Assembly (NCBI RefSeq): GCF_023544665.1
Contig: NZ_JAMJFL010000022.1
Location: forward strand, 57,939 to 121,938
Source of the DNA: Streptomyces sp. YS415
GTDB taxonomy: Bacteria; Actinomycetota; Actinomycetes; Streptomycetales; Streptomycetaceae
Direction: 5' to 3'
Length of the DNA stretch: 64,000 nucleotides
The notes under the pieces are model-generated. The model saw only the letters and a program-made list of their open reading frames with translations. It was not told where the DNA came from and ran no database searches. Positions 35,901-42,250 of this stretch are shown one piece after another (position 1 is the first letter of the stretch; the number at the start of each line of letters is the position of its first letter). The position numbers and the translations under genes are program-made.

Positions 35901-35956
35901 ACCGCGCCCTCGCCGACGCCACCCCGACCCTCACCCCGGAAGGAACCGGTCGATGA
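32927..35956 (+). CDS. Type I polyketide synthase, single KS-AT-ACP module
   Basis: 1009 residues. KS 5-430 with Cys184 (DTACSSS), His319 (EAHGTGT) and His357 (KSNFGHAEG); AT about 530-840 with GQGAQ, Ser620 in GHSIGEF and HAFH at 719-722, the signature of malonyl selectivity; C-terminal ACP about 915-990 with Ser951 in GFDSIQAVE. There is no KR, DH, ER or TE, so one elongation leaves a beta-ketoacyl thioester. It probably takes the acyl chain from the upstream ACP and passes the beta-ketoacyl chain to the KAS III-like enzyme encoded next. Start and stop both overlap neighbours by four bases. Confidence 0.96.
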   Translation: MSEREPIAVVGLDCRFPGARDADEYWALLMDGRDGTGRVPEQRWDAERYHVADPSGPDSAHTARQPGRSNTVRGGFLHDADAFDPAFFGIAPREAAAMDPQQRLLLQCSWRAVEDAATAPQDLAGTATGVFVGVMANEWAHLALKDYDEITAHHGSGNGYFMGANRVSYHLDLKGPSLAVDTACSSSLVAVHLAMNSLRWGECDHALVAGTNLIMTPVINIFYTQAGLSAPDGRCKPFSASADGIGRAEGVAVLVLRRLSDALADRQPVYAVLKETGSNQDGRSNGITAPNRWAQEQLIGSVWQRAGITADDIAFVEAHGTGTLLGDFIEAQALGRLTSGRSGGSVALGSVKSNFGHAEGAAGIAGLIKTVLALHHRTVPPSRFAHDENTKLDLPGQRLSLLKSPLRLPSGTVHAAVSSFGMGGSNAHAVLASAPRTVHRTQPGAPGVFTVSARGAERLRANLLAQADALSRRPGDQLAQLCWTSNRVKSRLPQRVAVAATDLPALVAGLREAARRSDDPGPGRRPAPSVAFAFTGQGAQHPGMAAAWYRSCPAYARHLDALDELLAPHTGRSVRDLLLEGDADIHRPRLAQPALFAVGYAMAATLAEAGIKPSYVLGHSIGEFAAACVAGALDPADAARLVARRGALMETLPEDGGMLAVSLDTAEVEPLLTGRQRLGLAAVNGPGRTVIAGDRGELAALADQLTERKVAVRPLAVSHAFHSPLMLPVVEEFRRVCADVPRRRADLPFFSTVHGRELTGEEFLDADYWARQITAPVRFAEAARRLFATGVTHVVEIGPAAVLTGLLARLRPADGSPVSLHAAHPGEHAPGHRPQQLFGELWCAGLTPDWDLLYADSDRLPRRLPPYLFDASFRAWRSGDGPDLPEPSASHAPRSADTEAPAPTDGGQSRAGEAPDPLAALAHRLVCRIGGHDPGLVHDDSRLHEDLGFDSIQAVELKTRIERELPLLGTLPVEELLESMRTVGDLVRYLRDRALADATPTLTPEGTGR

Positions 35957-36975
35957 CCGCTCCCCTCGCCCACCTGGCCTCGGTCGGCACCTGCCTGCCC
36001 GGGGACCCGGTGGACAACGCGACCCTCGCCAAGCTGGTCGGCGTCGACGAGACCTGGGCCGAGATGTTCATCGGCAACACCAGCCGGTACTTCGCCGTCG
36101 ACCTGGCCACCGGCCAGGTACGGCACACCCTGGCCGACATCGCGGCGACCGCCGCCGACCGGGCGCTGGCCCAGGCCGGCCTCGACCCGCACGACATCGA
36201 CTGCATCGTCATGGGCACCGCCACCCCGGACCATCTGATGCCCGCCACCGTGAACCTCGTCGCGGACCGGCTCGGCATCGACAACGTCCCCACCTACCAG
36301 CTCCAGTCCGGCTGCGCCGGTGCCGTGCAGGCCCTCGACGTGGCCCGCACCCTGCTGCAGGCCCGGCGCTGCGACACCGTGCTGGTGATCGGCGGCGACG
36401 TGTGCGCCAAGCACCTGGAACGGGACTTCGACCCCGGCACCCGCACCTCCGCCGAACTCGTCAACTACGCCCTCTTCGGCGACGGGGCCGGCGCGGCCGT
36501 ACTCAGCGCCGACCCGCTGGGCCCCGGGATCGCCGTCCGGCACGTGCTCAACCGGCTGGTGGGCCTGGGCCGCGCACCGGGCCAGATCATCGACTGGTTC
36601 GGCCTGGGCGACCGGCACAGCGACCGGCCCGCGGTCTCGGAGGACTACAAGGCGATCGAGGAGACCGTGCCGCTCCTGGCCCAGCAGATGTTCTGGGAAC
36701 TCCTCGCCGACCTGGGCTGGAGCGCCGACCAGGTGGACTTCCTGCTGCCTCCACAGCTCTCCGGCCGGATGAGCGACCGTATCTCGGCGGCCATGCCCGC
36801 GCCGGACGCCCGGCGGATCAACGTGGTGCGCACGGTCGGCAACAACGGCAACGCCCTGCCCTTCCTCCAGCTCGCCGAACTCCTGCGGCAGTGGGACGGC
36901 CCCGGACGCGCGATCGCGGTGGCCGTCGAGTCCAGCAAGTGGATCAAGTCCGGTATCGCGCTGGAGCGGACATGA
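35953..36975 (+). CDS. KAS III (FabH)-like condensing enzyme, tetronate-type, with His-to-Pro change
   Basis: 340 residues. A thiolase-fold FabH homologue with the active cysteine Cys121 in LQSGCAGAVQAL and the Asn region VGNNGNALPFLQLAELL. In FabH the catalytic His lies in a PHQ motif; here the codons read LLPPQLS, with Pro267 in its place. In RK-682-type pathways an RkD-like KAS III homologue joins beta-ketoacyl and glyceryl units with C-C and C-O bond formation, and its gene sits beside FkbH and ACP genes as here. Whether the changed triad is typical of that subfamily or specific to this strain cannot be judged from sequence alone. Confidence 0.88.
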   Translation: MTAPLAHLASVGTCLPGDPVDNATLAKLVGVDETWAEMFIGNTSRYFAVDLATGQVRHTLADIAATAADRALAQAGLDPHDIDCIVMGTATPDHLMPATVNLVADRLGIDNVPTYQLQSGCAGAVQALDVARTLLQARRCDTVLVIGGDVCAKHLERDFDPGTRTSAELVNYALFGDGAGAAVLSADPLGPGIAVRHVLNRLVGLGRAPGQIIDWFGLGDRHSDRPAVSEDYKAIEETVPLLAQQMFWELLADLGWSADQVDFLLPPQLSGRMSDRISAAMPAPDARRINVVRTVGNNGNALPFLQLAELLRQWDGPGRAIAVAVESSKWIKSGIALERT

Positions 36976-39035
36976 CACAGGCCCAGGAACGGATCCCGGC
37001 CCCGGCAGCCCCGGCCGGCCCGCCCGACCCGACGGCGCTGGCCACCCTGCGCGGCCGGTACCGCGCCGGGCAACTGGCCGCGGAGTACGGCTCGGTGCGG
37101 GCGCTGCTGTCCCGGATGCCCAGGGGCGATCTCCCGGCCGCCGGCCAGCTGCTGGCCCGGCTCGACCCGGCGGAGGTGCGCCGCCACGTCCCCGACCTGC
37201 CGGTGGTCCGGGTGGCGGTGACCGGCGAGTCCACGGTGGCCCCGGTGGTGGGACCGCTCACCGCCGAACTGGCCCGGCACGGGCTGTGGCTCGAGGCGAA
37301 GGTCGCGCCCTTCGGGTCGTACCTCCACGACCTGATGCGGCCGGACGACACGGGCGGTGGCCAGAACGACGGCAGCCCGGACGACACGGCCGGGCACCAG
37401 GAGCACGGCCGCCCCGACGACACGGCCGGGCGCCAGAACGACAGCAGCCCGGACCACACCGCCGGGCACCGGGACCACGGCCGCCCTGACCTCATGCTCT
37501 GCGTGCTCGACGCGCACACCGTCCTCGGTGACCTCAGCGTCCCCTGGCGCGCCGAGGACGTCGAAGGCGCGGCGCGGACCAAACTCGCGCTGATCCGTGC
37601 CGCCGTACGCGCCCACCAGCGGGCCGGCCGAGGCCTGCTCGTGCTCAACACGGTCCCCCTGCACCGCCACCTCACCCACCAGCTGATCGACCTGCGCTGC
37701 CGCGCCCGACTCGGCGCGGTGTGGCGGGAGTTCAACAGCGGACTGCTGTCGCTGGCCGCCGAGCACGCGGGCGTGGTCGTCGTCGACCTCGATCCGCTGA
37801 TCGGTGAGGGCGTGCCCGCCGCGGAGCCGCGCGCCGCCCAGTACGCCCGGGCCCGGCTGTCCGAAGCGCTGCTCGCCGCCTACGCCCGGGAGGCCGCCCA
37901 CATCGTCCGCGCGCGCCTCGGCCGGACCCGCAAGGTCCTCGCGCTGGACCTGGACGGGACGCTGTGGGGCGGAGTGCTCGGCGAGGACGGCCCCGGCGGC
38001 ATCGAACTCGGGGACGGGCTGCGCGGCGAGGCCTTCCAGGCCTTTCAACGGGTCGTCCGCCAGCTCGGCTCCCAGGGCGTCCTGCTCGCCGTCAGCAGCA
38101 AGAACGACGCCGAAACGGTGAGCCGGACCCTGCGCGAGCATCCGGCCATGCTGCTGCGCGAGGACGACTTCGTGCTGGTGAGCGCCAACTGGAAGCCCAA
38201 GCACGACAATCTGCGGGACATCGCCGAGCGGCTCGGACTCGGCCTGGACAGCTTCGTCTTCGCCGACGACAGCCCCTTCGAGTGCGGACTGGTCGGCGAG
38301 CAGCTGCCCGAGGTCGCCGTCATCCGCGTCGACGACGACCCGGCCCTGCACCCTTCGGCGCTGCTGGCCGACGGCTGGTTCGATCTGTTCGACCTGACCG
38401 AGGCCGATCTGGAGCGGGCGGACCGCTACCGAACCGAGGCCCGGCGGCAGGAGTTCCGCGAGGACGTCGACTCCTACCAGGCCTACCTCGACGGGCTCGG
38501 CCTCGAGGTCACCCTCCGCCCGCCGGCCGGGCCCGAGCTGGCGCGCGTCGCGCAACTCACCCTGCGCACCAACCAGTTCCACCTGGCCACCGAACGGCTC
38601 GACGTCCCGGAGGTGGCCGACCGGATGGCGCGGCCGGGGCACCACGTGCTGGCGGTGCACGCGCGTGACCGGTTCGGCGACCAGGGACTGGTCGGCGCGC
38701 TGTTCCTGCGCCGCGACGGCGAGGTGCTGCGCATCGACAACTTCGCGCTGAGCTGCAGGGTGTTCTCCCGGGGCATCGAGAGCGCCTGCGTGGCCGCCGT
38801 GCTCCGGTTCGCCCGCGACACCACGGCCCGGGCCGTGACCGGTCGCTATCTTCCCTCGCCGCGCAACGCCGCCTTCGCCGCCTTCTACGGCGACCAGGGC
38901 TTCACGCCGGTCGGCACCGACCCGGACGAGCCCGGTGCCGTCCTGTTCCGGCACGACCTGCGCGACCTCGCCCCCGCCCCCGCTCATCTGCGGCTGGACG
39001 CCGCGTTCGGGCCCGACGACGGAGACCGCACATGA
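36972..39035 (+). CDS. FkbH-like glyceryl-ACP synthase (HAD superfamily) with repeat insertion
   Basis: 687 residues. The N-terminal SGNH-like region (about 70-300; VAVTGESTVAP, KVAPFGSYLHDLM), the HAD centre DLDGTLWGGVLGEDG (Asp326, Asp328; SSKNDAETV, FADDSPFE) and the GNAT-like C-terminus (TLRTNQFHLATERL, RIDNFALSCRVFSRGIE) are the full FkbH layout. FkbH proteins take 1,3-bisphosphoglycerate and put a glyceryl group on an ACP. No 3-hydroxyacyl-CoA or acyl-CoA dehydrogenase genes (as for methoxymalonyl or hydroxymalonyl units) are present, which favours tetronate use. Residues 123-173 are a low-complexity tandem repeat not expected in the family. The next gene encodes the likely ACP. Confidence 0.93.
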   Translation: MTQAQERIPAPAAPAGPPDPTALATLRGRYRAGQLAAEYGSVRALLSRMPRGDLPAAGQLLARLDPAEVRRHVPDLPVVRVAVTGESTVAPVVGPLTAELARHGLWLEAKVAPFGSYLHDLMRPDDTGGGQNDGSPDDTAGHQEHGRPDDTAGRQNDSSPDHTAGHRDHGRPDLMLCVLDAHTVLGDLSVPWRAEDVEGAARTKLALIRAAVRAHQRAGRGLLVLNTVPLHRHLTHQLIDLRCRARLGAVWREFNSGLLSLAAEHAGVVVVDLDPLIGEGVPAAEPRAAQYARARLSEALLAAYAREAAHIVRARLGRTRKVLALDLDGTLWGGVLGEDGPGGIELGDGLRGEAFQAFQRVVRQLGSQGVLLAVSSKNDAETVSRTLREHPAMLLREDDFVLVSANWKPKHDNLRDIAERLGLGLDSFVFADDSPFECGLVGEQLPEVAVIRVDDDPALHPSALLADGWFDLFDLTEADLERADRYRTEARRQEFREDVDSYQAYLDGLGLEVTLRPPAGPELARVAQLTLRTNQFHLATERLDVPEVADRMARPGHHVLAVHARDRFGDQGLVGALFLRRDGEVLRIDNFALSCRVFSRGIESACVAAVLRFARDTTARAVTGRYLPSPRNAAFAAFYGDQGFTPVGTDPDEPGAVLFRHDLRDLAPAPAHLRLDAAFGPDDGDRT
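37338..37490 (+). repeat. In-frame 72-bp tandem duplication inside the FkbH-like gene
   Basis: Two copies of a 24-residue unit (RPDDTxGxQNDxSPDxTAGHxxHG), each made of two related 12-residue halves, followed by RPD. It replaces a short surface loop between GSYLHDLM and LMLCVLDAHTV. It is rich in Asp, His and Gly, keeps the frame and looks like slippage or recombination expansion. Confidence 0.8.
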
Positions 39036-39271
39036 CCACAGCCCTCGCCGGCACGACCGAATTCCGCACACTCCTGGAGGAGGAACTGGGCCTGTACCTG
39101 CGGGAGGAGGACCTGGACCGGCCGCTGGACGACTTCCCCGACTGGGACTCGGTGCTGCTGCTGCGGCTGGTGACCGTGGTGGAGGGCGCCGTCGGCGGGC
39201 GGATCCCGGTGGCCGACCTGCTCCAGGCCAGGACGTTCCGGCAGATGCACCAGGTGGTGACGGACCGATGA
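39032..39271 (+). CDS. Acyl carrier protein, probable glyceryl-ACP
   Basis: 79 residues with start and stop each overlapping a neighbour (ATGA). The serine in FPDWDSVLLLRLV is in the phosphopantetheine position (usual DSL; here DSV), preceded by LEEELGLYLREEDLDRPL and followed by IPVADLLQARTF. Stand-alone ACPs directly after FkbH genes accept the glyceryl group, like RkF in RK-682 synthesis. It is distinct from the FAAL-side ACP at 32601. Confidence 0.9.
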   Translation: MTTALAGTTEFRTLLEEELGLYLREEDLDRPLDDFPDWDSVLLLRLVTVVEGAVGGRIPVADLLQARTFRQMHQVVTDR

Positions 39272-39492
39272 CCACCACTCCCACCCTCGACACCACCGCC
39301 CCCGAGGAACCCGCCGCCTGCCTGCACTTCCACGCGCTGTTCCTCGACACCCAGCTGGACGTGGTCTGGTCCCCCGGCCTCGGCAGGCGGCTGCGGGCCT
39401 GCCTCACCCGGCTCCTCACGGGCCGCGAGAACGGACCGGCGCCCCGGACCGTGCCCGCGCGGCCGGCCGAGGAGAAGGGAGCGGCACGATGA
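39268..39492 (+). CDS. 74-residue protein of unknown function in the biosynthetic operon
   Basis: Starts MTTTPTLDTTAPEEP and is coupled by ATGA overlaps to the ACP gene before it and the hydrolase-like gene after it, which is good evidence that it is translated. The middle, CLHFHALFLDTQLDVVWSPG, is mostly hydrophobic with two His and one Cys; it is followed by the basic LGRRLRACLTRLLTGREN and a disordered end. There is no signal peptide, membrane helix or carrier-protein serine motif. It could be a small partner protein, as MbtH-like proteins are for peptide synthetases, but it does not resemble MbtH. No family is recognised. Confidence 0.7.
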   Translation: MTTTPTLDTTAPEEPAACLHFHALFLDTQLDVVWSPGLGRRLRACLTRLLTGRENGPAPRTVPARPAEEKGAAR

Positions 39493-40589
39493 TCCCCGCG
39501 GCGGAGCTGCACCGGTTCGCCCTCCCGCACGCGCACGCCCAGGGCATCCCCGGCGATGTCATCCACCGCGTGACACACCGGCTCCGCGACGACGAGGAGC
39601 CCGGCGCCTGGACCCACGCGTGGTCCTCGCTCGCCCGGGCGGCCGAGGCCCGGGGCCGCGATCTGGACGCGGTCCGCTACTGGTCCATGGCCCGCTTCCC
39701 GTACGTCGACGGCCCGGACCGGCTCGCCGCGCAGCAGTCCTGTGTGGCCGCCTTCGACCGCTGGCGCAAGGGCGTCCGCGGCATCTCCCGGCTCGATCTG
39801 CCCTTCGAGGGCTCCGGCTTCGCCTGCTGGACCGGCGGCCTGTCCGCCCGCGACAGGCTCCCGCTGATCCTCGTCATCGGCGGCATCGCCGGCGTCAAGG
39901 AGCAGTGGGCGCCGGTGCTCGCCGAGTCCGGCCGGCTCGGCGCGGCCGTCGTGGTGACCGAGCTGCCGGGGGTCGGCGAGAACTCCCTGCCCTACGGAAC
40001 GGACAGTGTGCGCATGCTCAGCCACCTCGTCGATCTGCTCGGCCGGGCCGCCGACACCTCCCGCAGTTGCGTCGTCGGCCTGGGCTTCGGCGGGCATCTG
40101 GCCCTGCGCCATGTGCTGGAGGACGACCGCCTCCGGGGACTGGCCGTCGTCGGGGCGCCGGTGCGGGACTTCTTCGCCCGGGCCGCGGACGGCACACCGC
40201 TGCCGCATCTGGTCAGCCGCACCCTGTCCCACCTGACGGACACGCCGGTGGACCGCCTCCCGGCCGCGCTCGCCGACTGGGGTGTGGCCGGGGAACAGCT
40301 GGCCGGACTGCGCATCCCGGTCGCCTGCGTGGCCGGCCGCGACGACGGGACCGTCCCGTACTCCGACGCCCAGCTGCTCGAACGGACCGTGCCGCGGCTG
40401 CGGTTGATGGAGAACGGCACGCTGGGCGGGCGGCCCGAGCAGGCCGCCGAGACCCGGCTGTGGCTGCTGGCGCAGGCGCTGCGGATGGCGGGCACGGCGA
40501 GCGGGGCGCGCCGGGCGGCCTCGGCCCGCGCCGGCGTCCTGCGGGCTCGCCGCCGGCTGAACGGCACGCCGTCGGGAGCGCCCGCGTGA
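39489..40589 (+). CDS. Alpha/beta-hydrolase-fold protein lacking nucleophile Ser and catalytic His
   Basis: 366 residues with the same layout as the hydrolase at 27634-28851: helical N-terminus (EPGAWTHAWSSLARAAEARG), LILVIGGIAG, then an elbow reading GLGFGG where Gly199 replaces the nucleophile (GxSxG expected). An acidic position remains in VAGRDDGTVPY, but no His follows it in the last 90 residues. It cannot use the normal Ser-His-Asp chemistry. It may be a dehydratase or cyclase helper, or a scaffold for the tetronate-forming step. It is coupled by 4-bp overlaps to the 74-residue ORF and the thioesterase gene. The C-terminal 40 residues are Arg/Ala-rich. Confidence 0.85.
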   Translation: MIPAAELHRFALPHAHAQGIPGDVIHRVTHRLRDDEEPGAWTHAWSSLARAAEARGRDLDAVRYWSMARFPYVDGPDRLAAQQSCVAAFDRWRKGVRGISRLDLPFEGSGFACWTGGLSARDRLPLILVIGGIAGVKEQWAPVLAESGRLGAAVVVTELPGVGENSLPYGTDSVRMLSHLVDLLGRAADTSRSCVVGLGFGGHLALRHVLEDDRLRGLAVVGAPVRDFFARAADGTPLPHLVSRTLSHLTDTPVDRLPAALADWGVAGEQLAGLRIPVACVAGRDDGTVPYSDAQLLERTVPRLRLMENGTLGGRPEQAAETRLWLLAQALRMAGTASGARRAASARAGVLRARRRLNGTPSGAPA

Positions 40590-41398
40590 CCGCCGCGGCA
40601 GCGGTGTCCTGGCTCGGTCGGGCACCCCGTGCGGATGCCCGGCTGCGGCTGTTCTGCTTCCACCACGCGGGCGGCGGCGCCTCGTTCTTCCGTTCCTGGG
40701 CCGACCGTGTCCCGTCCGGCGTGGAGGTGCTGCCGGTGCAGCTGCCCGGGCGGGAGGCGCGCTACCGCGAACGCCGCTTCCAGGACGCCGGGGAGCTGGT
40801 GGAGGCCCTCGGGCGGGACCTCGCCCCCTGGCTCGACGAGGGGCCCTGGGCCGCGTACGGCCACAGCATGGGCGCCCTGGTGGCGGTCGGTCTGGCAGCG
40901 GCCCGGCTGCGGGAGAACGGCCGCGGCCCCGAGGCGGTCTTCCTGGGCGCGTACGCCGCCCCGCACCTGACGCCCGTGCTGCCCCCGCCGGACCGGTACG
41001 ACGACCGTGAACTGGCCCGGCTGCTGGTGGACTTCGGCGGCATGGACGCGCGGTTCCTGGAGCGGGAGGACTGGCTGCGGGTGCTGCTGCCGATCGTCCG
41101 GGACGATCTGCGGATCTGCGCGAGCCACGCCGGGGCGGGGCTGCCGGACCCGGACGACGAACGGGCCCGGCTGCCCCTGGCCGTCGAGGCGTTCGCGGGC
41201 CTCGACGACCCGCTGGTGGAACCGGGACGGGTGCGCGCGTGGGAGCGGTACGCACACGACTTCCGGCTGACCCTGGTGCCCGGCGGTCACTTCTTCCCGC
41301 GCGAGGAACCCGGCCCGTTCTTCGCCCGGCTCAACAGGTCTCTGGGCCGCCTTCTCGGCGAGCCGGCGCCGGCCGGACCACTCGCGGCACCCGGCTGA
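40586..41398 (+). CDS. Type II thioesterase
   Basis: 270 residues from the GTG at 40586 (GTGA overlap). RLFCFHHAGGGASFFRSWAD, LPVQLPGREARYRE, the nucleophile Ser in GHSMGAL, an Asp in AGLDDPLVEP and the His in VPGGHFFPREEP match external type II thioesterases of polyketide and peptide clusters. These remove stalled or wrong acyl groups from carrier proteins. It is the last gene of the biosynthetic operon and overlaps the convergent MBL gene by 68 bases. Confidence 0.93.
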   Translation: MTAAAAVSWLGRAPRADARLRLFCFHHAGGGASFFRSWADRVPSGVEVLPVQLPGREARYRERRFQDAGELVEALGRDLAPWLDEGPWAAYGHSMGALVAVGLAAARLRENGRGPEAVFLGAYAAPHLTPVLPPPDRYDDRELARLLVDFGGMDARFLEREDWLRVLLPIVRDDLRICASHAGAGLPDPDDERARLPLAVEAFAGLDDPLVEPGRVRAWERYAHDFRLTLVPGGHFFPREEPGPFFARLNRSLGRLLGEPAPAGPLAAPG

Positions 41399-42215
41399 TC
41401 CGGCGCGCGCTGTCGTCGGCGTTCTTCTCGTACAGCGCGCGCTGTTCCTGGATGCCCGGCATCACCCACAGCGGCCGGGCCGAGGCGTCGGCGAACGCGA
41501 GGCCCGCGGTGCCGGGCCCCACCCCGGTCAGGGTGAGGGCGAAGGGCGCCAGGTAGTCGATGCCGTTGTCCGCGGTGAGCCGGAACGGGCGGTCGTGGCC
41601 GGGGTAGATCACGTCGGACACGTCCAGGATCCGCCCGATGCTCCGCTCGGCCTGCTCGGCGTCCCAGAAGACGAGCGGGTTGCGCCCGGTCGTGGCCACG
41701 TAGGCGAAGTGCAGGGCGTCGCCGGTGATCGTGGCGCGCCCCGCCTCGGTGCGCACCACCAGGCCGATGCTGCCCGGTGAGTGCCCGGGCAGGCCGATGA
41801 CCTCGACGCCGGGGATGATCTCCTCGCCGTCCGTGACCTCGCGGACGGGGAGCTGCTCCAGCAGCAGGCCCGTCCAGGCGGGCGTGGCCCAGTCGTTGGC
41901 GTGCGGGGTGTGCGCGTACCGGCGCTCGTCGGGATGGAGGACCAGTGTCGCCCGGGGGAAGAGGTCGATGTTCTGCACGTGGTCCCAGTGGGCGTGGGTG
42001 AGGACGACCGTGTCGATGTCGTCGGCGCTCAGGCCGCGTTCGGCGAGCGCGGCCCACAGGAAGGGACGGCGGCCGACGTGGGCGGCGTCGACGAGGATGT
42101 TCCGGGGCCGCCCGGCGGCGTCCGGGCCGCGTACCAGGAACACTCCGCAGAAGGCGGGGTAGCCCTGATCGGTGTCGAGGCCGAAGCCGGGCAGGAGGAT
42201 GTCGATGGTCGGCAT
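41331..42215 (-). CDS. MBL-fold hydrolase, lactonase-like
   Basis: 294 residues from the ATG at 42215, after AAGGGAG. The metal motif HAHWDH is typical of metallo-beta-lactamase-fold hydrolases, with LPGHSPGSIGL, ITGDALH and YPGHDRPF giving the remaining ligands, as in N-acyl-homoserine lactonases. The C-terminus runs convergently over the thioesterase gene. It is last in the TetR-controlled operon MFS-thiolase-ligase-MBL, so it may open a lactone or split a thioester in that pathway. It could also act on the tetronate ring made next door, but nothing shows this. Confidence 0.85.
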   Translation of the reverse strand: MPTIDILLPGFGLDTDQGYPAFCGVFLVRGPDAAGRPRNILVDAAHVGRRPFLWAALAERGLSADDIDTVVLTHAHWDHVQNIDLFPRATLVLHPDERRYAHTPHANDWATPAWTGLLLEQLPVREVTDGEEIIPGVEVIGLPGHSPGSIGLVVRTEAGRATITGDALHFAYVATTGRNPLVFWDAEQAERSIGRILDVSDVIYPGHDRPFRLTADNGIDYLAPFALTLTGVGPGTAGLAFADASARPLWVMPGIQEQRALYEKNADDSARRISRVPRVVRPAPARREGGPETC

Positions 42216-42250
42216 GGAACTCCCTTGCTGCAGGGGCGGGTTGTCCGTCG

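Noticed and set aside
37338..37490. CRISPR-like or mobile repeat
   Set aside because: It is an in-frame coding duplication without spacers or flanking element genes.
36972..39035. FkbH as part of a methoxymalonyl or hydroxymalonyl extender pathway
   Set aside because: The two dehydrogenases and O-methyltransferase needed for such units are absent, while a KAS III-like gene is adjacent.
36645..41255. A 1536-codon open frame antisense to the FkbH-thioesterase genes
   Set aside because: It is caused by GC-rich third positions of the genes on the other strand; its translation is low-complexity and lacks domains.
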